A stretch of DNA of 64,000 nucleotides from Pelagibacteraceae bacterium AG-447-N18 (GCA_003212275.1 QCQE01000001.1:62001-126000), one strand, 5' to 3'; positions 34,211-43,076 are shown, counted from the first letter of the stretch. The notes: generated by a model not told the origin, from the sequence alone. Numbers and translations: made by a program.

Positions 34211-35539
34211 ATGACAGATATATTTTCTTTAAGTCTTGAAGAACTTGCTACAAAGATTAAAGATGCTCAACTCACTTCTGTTGATGTTTGTGAAAAGTAT
34301 ATCGAGAGAATCAATAAATTTGACAAAGATATAAAGGCTTGGGCCCATTTTGATAAAAAAGTTTTATTAGAGAAAGCTACGGAAGCTGACGATCATAGAA
34401 GATCTGGTAAACCAATTGGTCCACTTCATGGAGTGCCTATTGCGGTTAAAGACATTATCGGGACAGTTGATATGCCAACCGAATGTGGAACAGTTATTAG
34501 AAAAGGTAAATCATATTCGCAAAATGCTGAAATAATTGATCTGCTTCATGCATCTGGAGCGATTGTAATGGGTAAAACAGCAACTTCAGAACTTGCTTAT
34601 TTAGGACCTCCGGCAACCACAAATCCACATGATAAAACAAGAACACCAGGTGGTTCTTCAAGCGGATCTGCTGCTTCTGTAGCTTCTTTTATGGCACCTG
34701 CATCAATTGGATCACAAACCGGAGGATCCATTATTAGACCAGCATCCTATTGTGGAGTTGTGGGTTATAAACCTAGTTATGGTTTAATATCTAGAAATGG
34801 TGTTTTAAGAACTTCTTACAGTCTTGATCACATAGGAATTTTTGGTCGAAAAGTTGAAGATGTGGCCATGTTAGCAAAAGTATTGATTAAAAAAGATAAA
34901 TTTGATCCATCAACTATACATTACTCAACAGAAAATATTTTATCTGAAACAAAAAAAGGACCTTTGTTTGATCCTAAATTTATTTTTTATAAAACTGAAC
35001 ATTGGAAATTAATAGATAAAAAATCTAGAGAATCATTTGAATATTTCATTAATTCGTTTAAAAAAAATATTGAGATTTTTGATACACCCTCTTATTTCAA
35101 GGATATTCACAAGTACCACCAAATTATTCATGAGACTGATTTAGCCAATAATTTTTCAGTGTATTTTAAAAAATTTAAAAAGAAATTATCGAAGTATATG
35201 CAAGATGCAATTACAAAAGGTAATAAACATTCGGCGAAAGAATACGCGGAAGCAATTGATTTTATGAAAAGAAGCTATGAGTCTTACGAGGAAGTTTTTG
35301 AGGATTATCATGGAGTTTTGTCACCAGCTAGTCCAGGTGTTGCGCCAAAGGGTTTAAAAAGTACAGGAACAGCAGAATTTAATAAAGTTTGGTCTTATCT
35401 TGGCACACCATGTATTTCGTTACCTTTACTTGAAGGTGAAAATAATTTACCATTAGGAGTACAATTAATTGGCAATAAATATGATGATCATAGATTTCTA
35501 GGGGTTGCCAATTGGTTAGAAAAAGAATGTCAGGAATGA
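34211..35539 (+). CDS. Amidase (amidase signature family)
   Basis: 442 residues. The Ser-cisSer-Lys triad is intact: Lys in 'GVPIAVKDIIGTVDMPTECG', the Gly/Ser-rich 'TPGGSSSGSAASVA', and nucleophile Ser in 'GSQTGGSIIRPASYCGVVGY'. It is not GatA: there is no gatB/gatC nearby and the C-terminal part differs. It probably hydrolyses an imported amide or carbamoyl compound. Its place directly after the TRAP genes suggests it acts on the imported substrate or a derivative. Confidence 0.88.
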   Translation: MTDIFSLSLEELATKIKDAQLTSVDVCEKYIERINKFDKDIKAWAHFDKKVLLEKATEADDHRRSGKPIGPLHGVPIAVKDIIGTVDMPTECGTVIRKGKSYSQNAEIIDLLHASGAIVMGKTATSELAYLGPPATTNPHDKTRTPGGSSSGSAASVASFMAPASIGSQTGGSIIRPASYCGVVGYKPSYGLISRNGVLRTSYSLDHIGIFGRKVEDVAMLAKVLIKKDKFDPSTIHYSTENILSETKKGPLFDPKFIFYKTEHWKLIDKKSRESFEYFINSFKKNIEIFDTPSYFKDIHKYHQIIHETDLANNFSVYFKKFKKKLSKYMQDAITKGNKHSAKEYAEAIDFMKRSYESYEEVFEDYHGVLSPASPGVAPKGLKSTGTAEFNKVWSYLGTPCISLPLLEGENNLPLGVQLIGNKYDDHRFLGVANWLEKECQE

Positions 35540-35540
35540 A

Positions 35541-35717
35541 ATGAATAAAATTACTACAATCATAGGATTATCTTTTGCAGTTTTCTTTTTAATTGGTTTA
35601 GCAACAACTTTAACGAGATCAATGATGATAGGCTTCTTGGATGTTATTCCAGTTTATCTTTTAATGGGTGCAGCTATCATCATGATGATATACGAAGCCT
35701 TTTTTGATAAAGATTAA
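35541..35717 (+). CDS. Small two-helix membrane protein (not in ORF track)
   Basis: 58 residues from ATG 35541, two bases after the amidase stop. Helices at about 5-25 and 36-52 with a short loop 'TRSMMIGFLDVIP', ending 'YEAFFDKD'. Spacing matches its neighbours and codon use is similar, so it is probably real. Family not recognised. Confidence 0.55.
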   Translation: MNKITTIIGLSFAVFFLIGLATTLTRSMMIGFLDVIPVYLLMGAAIIMMIYEAFFDKD

Positions 35718-35728
35718 TATCAATTAAA

Positions 35729-36634
35729 TTGAAAAATATTAAGACAGATATATTTCCATTATCATTACTATTTATACAACCAATCTTTATGGCTAGTAAC
35801 TTAGTTGTTGCTAGAGGTGGTGTTGAATTTGTTCCGCCTATTTCACTTGCATTTTGGCGTTGGACAGTAGTTTTTTTGATTTTATTACCATTCACTTATG
35901 TAACTTTAAAAAATAATTTTCATATAATTAAAAAGGAATGTAAAAAATTATTTTTTTTAGGGTCAATGGGATGTGGTGTATGTGGCGCTTTCCCTTTTTT
36001 AGCTGGTGAGACAACAACTGTAACTAATATGGGGATAATTTACACATCCTCTCCAGTTTTTATTATTTTGATTTCATATTTCTTTTTTCAAGAAAAAATA
36101 AATTTGACAAAGGTAATTGGTTTAATTGCTTGTTTGATTGGTGTTTTTGTCATTATTATTAAAGGTGATATTGATTTATTAATTAATCTTAGATTTACAA
36201 TTGGTGATTTATGGATGTTAGCTGCTGCAGTTGGTTGGGCTTTATATTCTATTTATTTATTTTATTGGAAATCAAAATTAAAAATTTTCGATAGATTTGC
36301 TATGATTTCCTTTTTTGGTGCTTTAAGTTTGTTACCCTTTTATGTTGGTGAGGAATTATTTTATAAAGAGACTATTTTTGTAACAGAATTCTATTTATGG
36401 GTGATTTTTGCTGCTATATCGCCAGGGATAATTGCCTTTACACTTTATACTATAGCTCAAAAAAAATTAGGTGCATCTTTAACTGGCTTTACGCTTTATG
36501 TCTTTACAGTTTACGGTGCTATTTATGGATACTTTTTATTTGACGAAAAATTTGAAAATTACCACATTATTGGGACTATTCTGGTATTTTTTGGCGTATA
36601 TTTAGCAAAGAAAAATAATGTTAAAAAGGTTTAG
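35729..36634 (+). CDS. EamA-type drug/metabolite transporter (DMT) permease
   Basis: 301 residues from a TTG start; ten helices in two EamA repeats. Repeat 1: 'ASNLVVARGGVEFVPPISLA' and 'TTTVTNMGIIYTSSPVFIIL'. Repeat 2: 'LWMLAAAVGWALYSIYLFYW' and 'KLGASLTGFTLYVFTVYGAI', each with the usual second-helix Gly/Pro pattern. Such carriers export amino acids or other metabolites; the substrate is unknown. Overlaps the next gene by 17 bases. Confidence 0.88.
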   Translation: MKNIKTDIFPLSLLFIQPIFMASNLVVARGGVEFVPPISLAFWRWTVVFLILLPFTYVTLKNNFHIIKKECKKLFFLGSMGCGVCGAFPFLAGETTTVTNMGIIYTSSPVFIILISYFFFQEKINLTKVIGLIACLIGVFVIIIKGDIDLLINLRFTIGDLWMLAAAVGWALYSIYLFYWKSKLKIFDRFAMISFFGALSLLPFYVGEELFYKETIFVTEFYLWVIFAAISPGIIAFTLYTIAQKKLGASLTGFTLYVFTVYGAIYGYFLFDEKFENYHIIGTILVFFGVYLAKKNNVKKV

Positions 36635-37436
36635 GAATAGTTTGTTATTATTTTTACAACTAACAATTTTAGTTTACCTATTTCTCTTAGTATTTCTTTA
36701 TTTTTATCAAAGGAACTTAATGTATCATCCTGATGAAAATAATTATTTTGATGACAAACTCTCAGTTTATATTGAAAAAGTAAAAGTCCCAACCCAAGAT
36801 GGATTAGATTTATTGGGTTGGTATCATGAAAAAGATATAAAAAAAAATAAAACAATTCTATTTTTTCATGGAAATGCTGGATCTTTAGAAAATAGAATTC
36901 ATAAATTAAATCATTTTAGAGACATGAGTGTTAATTTTTTAATAATTGCTTGGAGAGGTTTTAGTGGTAACGAGGGTAAACCATCAGAGTCTGGATTATA
37001 TGAGGATGGTGAAAGTGCAATTAAATGGTTGGTAAAAAAAGGTGTAGATGAAAAAAATATAGTAATTTATGGAGAGTCATTAGGAACAGGAGTTGCAACA
37101 CATTTATCCCAGAACAAAGATTTTGCAGGTGTTATTTTAGAAACTCCATTCACATCAATGATTGATGCGGCTAAAAAATTTTATCCATATATACCCGTTG
37201 GTCTTTTACTCAAAGATAAATTTGAAAATAAAAACAAAATTAAAAATATTAAATCTCCAATTTTGATAATGCATGGTGAAAAAGATCAAATTGTTCCTTT
37301 TGAGATGGGTAAAAAGATGTTTGAGATAGCTAATGAGCCCAAATATTCATATTTTACCAAATATGACAATCATATGATGGAGTATGACGAGAGTCTTGTA
37401 AAAGCACTAAACTCTTTTTTGATTAATTTAAATTAA
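36618..37436 (+). CDS. Membrane-anchored alpha/beta hydrolase (BEM46/ABHD13-like)
   Basis: 272 residues. An N-terminal helix (about 10-32) anchors it. Hydrolase features: oxyanion 'LFFHGNAGSLENR', nucleophile 'IYGESLGTGVATHL' (GESLG), Asp in 'MHGEKDQIVPFEMG' and His in 'YDNHMMEYD'. The 'RNLMYHPDE' segment after the anchor is typical of the BEM46-like group. Substrate unknown, probably a lipid or ester at the membrane. Translationally coupled to the EamA gene. Confidence 0.85.
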   Translation: MLKRFRNSLLLFLQLTILVYLFLLVFLYFYQRNLMYHPDENNYFDDKLSVYIEKVKVPTQDGLDLLGWYHEKDIKKNKTILFFHGNAGSLENRIHKLNHFRDMSVNFLIIAWRGFSGNEGKPSESGLYEDGESAIKWLVKKGVDEKNIVIYGESLGTGVATHLSQNKDFAGVILETPFTSMIDAAKKFYPYIPVGLLLKDKFENKNKIKNIKSPILIMHGEKDQIVPFEMGKKMFEIANEPKYSYFTKYDNHMMEYDESLVKALNSFLINLN

Positions 37437-37485
37437 GCCATATTCTAAACAAATATTTTTCAAGATTTAAGATTAAGTTTAAAAA

Positions 37486-38049
37486 GTGAAAAATGTTTTT
37501 ATTATTATAATTTTATTCATAACTTTAAAAAGCTTTGCTTTTTCGAAAGATAATTCATTTTATCCTGACGATTTATTTCACATAGATCATATGGACTCAC
37601 ACAATAAAAAATTTGCGTTATATTTTAAGGGGCGAGAGAAATCGATTTTAGCTAGAGGTGAAGAAAGTAATTATATAAATGACTATCCAAAAGATCTTTA
37701 TATCTATAATTATTCAACAAAGTCTTCTTCACCATTGATCTCTTATGATTGGTTTCCCTCTCAAGCCAAGTTTCATTTAGAGGAATATGACTTTCCTGTA
37801 TTTCCAGACGACTTTGCTTATTATCTTTTAAAAGATGATAAAACACTGGTGATGATTAGTGCAGTTAAAAGTTTAAATGCAAACTTTAAATATGATATTT
37901 TTAATAAGAAACTTGAACTTTACCCCACTACAGGAAAATTTGATTTTATTATTTCATCTTTTTCTAAAGATTGTGGGCATTATAAATTTAAAGATAATTA
38001 TAAGTGTAGTATTTATAAACCTTTAATCTCGAGTAATTTAATCAATTAA
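37486..38049 (+). CDS. Exported protein of unknown function
   Basis: 187 residues from a GTG start that gives a signal peptide (MKNVFIIIILFITLKSFA). The mature part is rich in Tyr, Phe and Asp ('DLFHIDHMDSHNKKFALYFK', 'SYDWFPSQAKFHLEEYDFP') with two Cys near the C-terminus ('KDCGHYKFKDNYKCS') that could pair. No family recognised. Its 3' end overlaps the convergent ftsY stop by eight bases. Confidence 0.65.
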   Translation: MKNVFIIIILFITLKSFAFSKDNSFYPDDLFHIDHMDSHNKKFALYFKGREKSILARGEESNYINDYPKDLYIYNYSTKSSSPLISYDWFPSQAKFHLEEYDFPVFPDDFAYYLLKDDKTLVMISAVKSLNANFKYDIFNKKLELYPTTGKFDFIISSFSKDCGHYKFKDNYKCSIYKPLISSNLIN

Positions 38050-38959
38050 CCTGCGTAAAAGCCTCAGCAAATTTTTCTGCATTAAATAATTGTAAGTCGT
38101 CTTCTTTTTCGCCCAAGCCTAAAGCAATAATAGGTAGTTGATATTTTTTTGCTATCGCCAGTAAAATACCACCTTTGGCAGTTCCATCTAATTTGGTCAT
38201 GATTAAACCAGTTAATGGAATAATTTTGTTAAATTCTTCCACTTGATTAATTACATTCTGTCCCGATGTTGCGTCTAAAACTAAAATAATGTTATGAGGG
38301 GCATCCTGGTCAATTTTTTTTGTTACATTAGCTATCTTTTTATATTCTTCCATTAAATTTTTTTTATTTTGTAGTCTCCCAGCAGTATCGATTAATACTT
38401 GGTGAAAATTATTTTTGATTGCTTCTTCAACTGCTTTATATGCTACTGATGCTGGATCAGAACCTTGAGATGATTTAGTTATTTTAACATCAATTTTATT
38501 TGCCCAATTTTCTAATTGTTCAATAGCTGCTGCTCGAAAAGTATCAGAAGCGGCAAACATAACTTTGTTTCCTTTAGTTTTTAAAATTTTACCTATTTTG
38601 CCAATAGTTGTTGTTTTGCCAACACCATTTACTCCTGAAATTAATGTTGCATTGAGTTTATCTTTTTTTTCAAAAAAAGAATTATTCTCTAAAGGCTTCA
38701 TTAGATTAATAATATATTCTTTCAAAATAAAATTTATCTCGGTTGATAAATCTTTATTTGGATCGATTTTTTTACTTGAAATGATATCTTTGATCTCAGA
38801 TGCAGCCTCGACACCTACATCTGACTCAATTAAAAATTCTTCAATTTTATTTAAATTTTTATCATCAATCTCTTTTTTTATTATTATTTCTTTTAGTCCA
38901 GATGTCAGTGCAGATGCACTTTTTTTAAAGCCTATCTTAAATTTATCAAAAATACCCAT
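38042..38959 (-). CDS. ftsY: Signal recognition particle receptor FtsY
   Basis: 305 residues. SRP-type GTPase NG domain: 'LISGVNGVGKTTTIGKIG' (G1), 'AASDTFRAAAIEQLENWA' (G2), 'LIDTAGRLQNKKNLMEEY' (G3), 'LTGLIMTKLDGTAKGG' (G4) and 'ALGLGEKEDDLQLFNAEKF' (G5). The acidic A domain of E. coli FtsY is absent, as in other short FtsY proteins. It docks SRP-ribosome complexes at the membrane. The SRP protein gene ffh is just 1 kb away, divergent. Start overlaps the dapF stop by one base. Confidence 0.96.
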   Translation of the reverse strand: MGIFDKFKIGFKKSASALTSGLKEIIIKKEIDDKNLNKIEEFLIESDVGVEAASEIKDIISSKKIDPNKDLSTEINFILKEYIINLMKPLENNSFFEKKDKLNATLISGVNGVGKTTTIGKIGKILKTKGNKVMFAASDTFRAAAIEQLENWANKIDVKITKSSQGSDPASVAYKAVEEAIKNNFHQVLIDTAGRLQNKKNLMEEYKKIANVTKKIDQDAPHNIILVLDATSGQNVINQVEEFNKIIPLTGLIMTKLDGTAKGGILLAIAKKYQLPIIALGLGEKEDDLQLFNAEKFAEAFTQVN

Positions 38960-39783
38960 TATAGTTTGAACTCAATTTCTTTTATTTCTGAAACAGGTCC
39001 TTTCATGTGGATTGAATTTTTATCATCTATAAGAATTGATAATTTACCTGTTTGAAATTCTATGTCTGTTTTATTTTCAGTAAGATTATTTAATTTACCA
39101 GCAAATGCTGTTGCACATGCAGCTGTTCCACATGCTTTGGTCAGCCCCGCTCCTCTCTCCCATACCTTCACTTTAATTAAATTTTTATTAATTATTGTAG
39201 CAACTGTAACATTACATTTTTCTGGAAAAATTTTATGATTTTCAACTTCGGGTCCAATTTTTTCAATATTAAAATTTTCAATTTCGTTTACAAAAAAAAC
39301 AATATGTGGATTTCCAACATTAACCGCCGTCCCACCTGAATGTTCTTTGTTATTTGAGTCAATAATCTTAATATTTAAATTTTTCGTATCTAGTTTTTCT
39401 GATAAAGGAATTTCGTTCCATTGTAATTTAGCTTTACCAATTTCAGTCGTAACAATATTTTTATCTAATATTTTTGACTCTAAATTTCCATTTGAGGTTG
39501 ACAAAATGATGTTTTTAGATTTTGTCTCCTCAGAGATTAATTTTGCAACACATCTAGTACCATTTCCGCACGCACCAGACTCTCCTCCATCAGAATTAAA
39601 AAATTTTAAATTTGCATGACTTGATTTGCTAGATTCAATAAATATTAATTGATCACAGCCAATAAAATTTCTATCACAAATTTTTATGATTTGACCTTTA
39701 GTCAAATTGGTAATCTTTTGTCTATTATCAATTATTACAAAATCATTACCTAATCCATCCATTTTAAAAGCCCTTATATCCAT
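38959..39783 (-). CDS. dapF: Diaminopimelate epimerase
   Basis: 274 residues. Converts LL- to meso-diaminopimelate for lysine and peptidoglycan. N-terminal 'FKMDGLGNDFVIID', first catalytic Cys in 'GESGACGNGTRCVA', second in 'GAGLTKACGTAACATAFAG', and 'AVNVGNPHIVFFV' between them. All key residues are kept. Cotranscribed with ftsY; dapF-ftsY proximity is common in alphaproteobacteria. Confidence 0.96.
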   Translation of the reverse strand: MDIRAFKMDGLGNDFVIIDNRQKITNLTKGQIIKICDRNFIGCDQLIFIESSKSSHANLKFFNSDGGESGACGNGTRCVAKLISEETKSKNIILSTSNGNLESKILDKNIVTTEIGKAKLQWNEIPLSEKLDTKNLNIKIIDSNNKEHSGGTAVNVGNPHIVFFVNEIENFNIEKIGPEVENHKIFPEKCNVTVATIINKNLIKVKVWERGAGLTKACGTAACATAFAGKLNNLTENKTDIEFQTGKLSILIDDKNSIHMKGPVSEIKEIEFKL

Positions 39784-39835
39784 ATATAGTTATTTAACTT
39801 ATTTATTGACTTTTTGAACCTCTATTATAGTTTGT

Positions 39836-39930
39836 GGCAGTTTCCGCAAAAACGTTAAATTTGCGGTGTCTTTGGAAACAAAGAGATCGACACTAGTCAG
39901 CGAGGGTTCGCCCACTAGTGCGATTACTGC
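39836..39930 (+). ncRNA. Structured leader RNA upstream of ffh
   Basis: A GC-richer 95-base stretch with nested complementarity. GCAGT (39837-39841) pairs with ACTGC (39926-39930) as a closing stem. Inside are CCGCAAA/TTTGCGG (39844-39850/39860-39866), CTTTG-GAAA-CAAAG (39870-39883) capped by GTGT/ACAC, and CACTAGT/ACTAGTG (39891-39897/39914-39920) holding GGG-TTCG-CCC. ACAC and CACTAGT share three bases, so two pairings compete. A TATTAT box (39823-39828) fits a start near 39835. A conserved 'ffh' RNA motif has been reported in Pelagibacter; this is probably it. It could be a cis-regulator of ffh or a small RNA. Confidence 0.75.
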
Positions 39931-39944
39931 TGTGTGAAATAAAT

Positions 39945-41303
39945 ATGTTTGAAAATTTAACAAATAAATTTGAGGAAGTTTTTTCCTCTTTGAAAAAAGC
40001 CCCTTCGCTTGATGAGAGCCAAGTTGATGAGGGCCTTAAAGCTATTAGACAAGCCTTATTAGAGGCTGATGTATCACTTGAGGTCGCAAAAGATTTTATT
40101 GAAAAAGTTAAACCTAAAGCTTTAGGGCAAGAAATTATCAGATCTACATCTCCTGGTGATATGGTTGTAAAAATCGTTTATGACGAATTAGTTAATTTAT
40201 TAGGTGAAAAAAACATTGATGTAAATTTAAACGCTGTTCCTCCAGTGCCAATGATGTTAGTTGGTCTACAAGGTTCAGGTAAAACTACCACTACTGCTAA
40301 ACTTGCAAGATACTTAGAAAATACAAAGAAAAAGAAGGTAATGATGGTCAGCTTAGATATTTATAGACCAGCTGCACAAGAACAGTTGAAATCTTTAGGT
40401 GAGCAAAATGATATCTTAACTTTACCAATTATAGAGGGTCAACAACCAGCAGATATTTGTCAGAGAGCAATAAGTGCTGCAAATTTAAATGGTGCCGACA
40501 TTATCTTGTTCGATACAGCTGGCAGAACACAAATAGATCTTCAAATGATGAGTGAAATAAAGCAGATTGAAAATATAATCAATCCTGCCGAAACTTTTTT
40601 AGTTGCAGATTCTTTAACTGGTCAGGTAGCAGCATCAGTTGCAAAAGAATTTAAAAATACTGTAGGTTTATCAGGAATTATTTTAACAAGAGCTGATGGT
40701 GATGCCAGAGGTGGGGCCGCGGTAAGTATGAAGTTTGTATCAGAGGTTCCAATTAAGTTTTTAGGGGTAGGAGAAAAAATTGAAAATTTTGAGGTGTTTC
40801 ATCCCGATAGGATTGCAAACCGAATTCTTGGAATGGGAGATATTGTATCTCTAGTTGAAAAAGCAGCACAAGATTTAGGTGAAGAAAATATTAAAAAGAC
40901 AGAAGAGAATTTAAAAAAGGGACAATTTTCAATGCAAGATTATTTAACTCAACTAAGACAGATGAAAAAAATGGGTGGAATAGAGGGAATTATGTCTTTT
41001 ATGCCAGGTATTTCTAAAGTTAAATCACAAATGGATGCTGCTGGTATTGACGAGAGTGTTATCACTAAGAACGAGGCTATAATTTTATCGATGACAAAAA
41101 AAGAAAGAGAGAACCCAAAAATAATTGATGGTTCTAGAAAAAGAAGAATTGCTAATGGTTCTGGAACTGATCCAGCCACTATCAATAAATTGTTAAAACA
41201 ATTTAAAATGATGTCTGAAATGATGAGAAAGATGTCTAAAGGAAATCTGAAAGGTATGTCAGACAAAGGAATACCACCAGAATTATTTAATCAATTAAAA
41301 TAA
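39945..41303 (+). CDS. ffh: Signal recognition particle protein Ffh (SRP54)
   Basis: 452 residues from ATG 39945; the ORF-track start at 39918 falls in the leader RNA. N domain (1-90), G domain with 'LVGLQGSGKTTTTAKLARYL', 'SLDIYRPAAQEQLKSLG', 'LFDTAGRTQIDLQMM' and 'ILTRADGDARGGAA', and a Met-rich M domain ('GGIEGIMSFMPGISKVK', 'RIANGSGTDPATINKLLKQF'). It binds signal sequences and 4.5S RNA and docks on FtsY. rpsP starts 13 bases downstream, so ffh-rpsP-trmD-rplS is likely one operon. Confidence 0.96.
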   Translation: MFENLTNKFEEVFSSLKKAPSLDESQVDEGLKAIRQALLEADVSLEVAKDFIEKVKPKALGQEIIRSTSPGDMVVKIVYDELVNLLGEKNIDVNLNAVPPVPMMLVGLQGSGKTTTTAKLARYLENTKKKKVMMVSLDIYRPAAQEQLKSLGEQNDILTLPIIEGQQPADICQRAISAANLNGADIILFDTAGRTQIDLQMMSEIKQIENIINPAETFLVADSLTGQVAASVAKEFKNTVGLSGIILTRADGDARGGAAVSMKFVSEVPIKFLGVGEKIENFEVFHPDRIANRILGMGDIVSLVEKAAQDLGEENIKKTEENLKKGQFSMQDYLTQLRQMKKMGGIEGIMSFMPGISKVKSQMDAAGIDESVITKNEAIILSMTKKERENPKIIDGSRKRRIANGSGTDPATINKLLKQFKMMSEMMRKMSKGNLKGMSDKGIPPELFNQLK

Positions 41304-41305
41304 AA

Positions 41306-41311
41306 AAGGAG
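41306..41311 (+). promoter_or_regulatory. Strong ribosome binding site of rpsP
   Basis: AAGGAG five bases upstream of ATG 41317, an excellent Shine-Dalgarno match that fits a ribosomal protein gene. Confidence 0.6.
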
Positions 41312-41316
41312 AGTAA

Positions 41317-41769
41317 ATGTTAAAACTTAGATTATCAAGAGGTGGAACAAAGAAAAGACCAGTTTACAAAGTTGTTGTAGCTGATAGTCGTTTTGCAAGA
41401 GATGGACGTTTCATAGAAAAAGTTGGTTTTTTTAATCCTCTATTACCTAAAGAAAAAAAAGAAAGAATAGGATTAGAGGCTGAAAGAATTAAATATTGGT
41501 TAGGCCAAGGTGCACAACCGACTACAAGAGTAGCAAGAATCTTGGGTGAAAATGAGTTAATGCCAATGCCTGCTAATGGTAATAATCCTCAAAAAGCTAT
41601 TCCAAAAAAAGATAGAAAAAAAGAAGGGTCTGATGATGCTAAAAAGGAAGAGGTAGCAAAAGCAGACGCAGCACCGACAGATGGAGCTAAAAAGGAAGAA
41701 GCTCCAAAAGCAGAAGCTAAAAAGGAAGAAGCTCCAAAAGCAGAAGCCCAAAAAGAGGAAAAAAAGTAA
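41317..41769 (+). CDS. rpsP: 30S ribosomal protein S16 with Lys/Glu/Ala-rich tail
   Basis: 150 residues; S16 is usually about 80-110. Residues 1-80 are standard ('[20 protein letters not shown]', '[14 protein letters not shown]', '[16 protein letters not shown]'). After about residue 90 a tail of ten-residue units follows ([10 protein letters not shown], repeated exactly once, with degenerate copies on both sides). The tail is probably disordered and charged. trmD and rplS follow as in other bacteria, and L19 carries a similar tail. Confidence 0.96.
   Translation: MLKLRLSRGGTKKRPVYKVVVADSRFARDGRFIEKVGFFNPLLPKEKKERIGLEAERIKYWLGQGAQPTTRVARILGENELMPMPANGNNPQKAIPKKDRKKEGSDDAKKEEVAKADAAPTDGAKKEEAPKAEAKKEEAPKAEAQKEEKK
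41686..41745 (+). repeat. Two exact 30-base tandem repeats in rpsP
   Basis: GCTAAAAAGGAAGAAGCTCC...GCAGAA occurs twice in direct succession (41686-41715 and 41716-41745), with a diverged copy at 41638-41667. In frame it encodes [10 protein letters not shown] units. Such perfect repeats can expand or contract by slippage. Confidence 0.9.
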
Positions 41770-41783
41770 TTTAAGGTTTACTT

Positions 41784-42470
41784 ATGTTAAAGACACAAGT
41801 GTTAACACTTTATCCAGAAATTTTCCCTGGTCCGCTTAACAAAGGATTATATGGAAAGGCCATGGCTAAAAAGATATGGAGTCTTAATGTAGTAAACATA
41901 AGAGATGCAGCAACAGATAAACACAAAACTGTTGATGATACTCCATATGGTGGTGGATCAGGTATGCTGTTAAAACCAGACATACTAGCAAAATCAATTG
42001 ATAAAAATATCCAGAAGGGGGAAAGAATTTTTTATCTTTCACCAAAAGGTAAAAAATTTGATCAAAGACTTGCTCAAGATTTATCAAAAGAAAAATCATT
42101 CAGTTTAATTTGTGGACATTTCGAAGGTGTTGATGAAAGAGTATTATCCACAAGAAATATTGAGGAGATAAGTATAGGAGATTATGTGCTTTCTGGAGGG
42201 GAAACAGCTGCTCTTGTAGTTCTTGATAGTGTGTTAAGACTTTTGCCTGGAGTTTTAGGTAATGATAAATCATCTTCGGAGGAAACTTTTGAAAATGGTC
42301 TTTTAGAGTATCCTCAATATACAAAACCTCAAATTTGGGAGGAAAAATCAGTACCAGATGTCTTATTATCAGGGGATCATAGCAAAATTAAAGACTGGCG
42401 TTTATCTCAATCTGAGGCTATAACACGCGTCCGAAGACCAGATTTGTGGCAAAAATATAAGAAGGATTAA
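41784..42470 (+). CDS. trmD: tRNA (guanine-N1)-methyltransferase
   Basis: 228 residues. SPOUT-class enzyme making m1G37 in tRNAs, which prevents +1 frameshifting. Motifs: '[19 protein letters not shown]', '[16 protein letters not shown]' (with the invariant Gly run), '[17 protein letters not shown]', '[14 protein letters not shown]', '[20 protein letters not shown]' (SAM trefoil knot) and 'EYPQYTKP'. Complete. Located between rpsP and rplS, the conserved bacterial order (rimM is missing from its usual place after rpsP). Confidence 0.97.
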   Translation: MLKTQVLTLYPEIFPGPLNKGLYGKAMAKKIWSLNVVNIRDAATDKHKTVDDTPYGGGSGMLLKPDILAKSIDKNIQKGERIFYLSPKGKKFDQRLAQDLSKEKSFSLICGHFEGVDERVLSTRNIEEISIGDYVLSGGETAALVVLDSVLRLLPGVLGNDKSSSEETFENGLLEYPQYTKPQIWEEKSVPDVLLSGDHSKIKDWRLSQSEAITRVRRPDLWQKYKKD

Positions 42471-42471
42471 C

Positions 42472-43065
42472 TTGATAAATATTGAAATGAAAACGATTGA
42501 AGAAATAAATCAATATAATGTAAAAAAAATTCTTTCGGAAAAAAAGATTCCAGAATTCTTTCCAGGTGATGTTGTAAAAGTTGGTGTAAGAATTACAGAG
42601 GGAAAAAAAGAGAGAATTCAGTATTTTGAAGGAGTATGTATTGCAAAAAAGAGCAGAGATTTAAACTCTTCTTTTACGGTTAGAAAGATTTCTTTTGGTG
42701 AAGGTGTTGAGAGAACATTCCCACTATTTGGTACAGTAATTGACTCAATTAAAGTTATTCGTTCAGGAAAAGTTAGAAGAGCTAAACTATATTACTTAAG
42801 GGATAGAACTGGTAAATCAGCTAGAATTGCCGAAAAAATAAGAAAGAAGATTGGTATTGATATAGATGTAAAACCAGAAACAGTAACTGAAGAAAATTTA
42901 GCTCCTGTTTCAACAGAAGCATATGATAATAAGGAAGATGTAACTAAGGCAGATGCTAAGAAAGAAGAAATTCCTAAGGAAGAGCCAAAAAAAGAAGAAA
43001 CAGCCAAAGTTGAAACAAAACCTAAAACTGAAGAAAAACTTGAAACTTCTCCAGAAAAAAAATAA
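42472..43065 (+). CDS. rplS: 50S ribosomal protein L19 with charged C-terminal tail
   Basis: 197 residues; L19 is normally about 115-130. I keep TTG 42472 because AAGGA sits five bases upstream; ATG 42487 is the alternative. Core: '[20 protein letters not shown]', '[11 protein letters not shown]', '[17 protein letters not shown]' and '[20 protein letters not shown]'. After about residue 135 comes an acidic/basic tail ('[20 protein letters not shown]'), strikingly like that of S16. The function of the tail is unknown. Confidence 0.95.
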   Translation: MINIEMKTIEEINQYNVKKILSEKKIPEFFPGDVVKVGVRITEGKKERIQYFEGVCIAKKSRDLNSSFTVRKISFGEGVERTFPLFGTVIDSIKVIRSGKVRRAKLYYLRDRTGKSARIAEKIRKKIGIDIDVKPETVTEENLAPVSTEAYDNKEDVTKADAKKEEIPKEEPKKEETAKVETKPKTEEKLETSPEKK

Positions 43066-43076
43066 TTTTTTTTTCA

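Noticed and set aside
39891-39920. A tRNA in the dapF-ffh gap because of GGGTTCGCCC
   Set aside because: No acceptor stem, anticodon arm or seven-base T-loop can be drawn around it; the hairpins fit a leader RNA instead.
41638-41760. CRISPR-like or minisatellite array
   Set aside because: The repeats are in frame, contiguous, without spacers, and encode the charged S16 tail.
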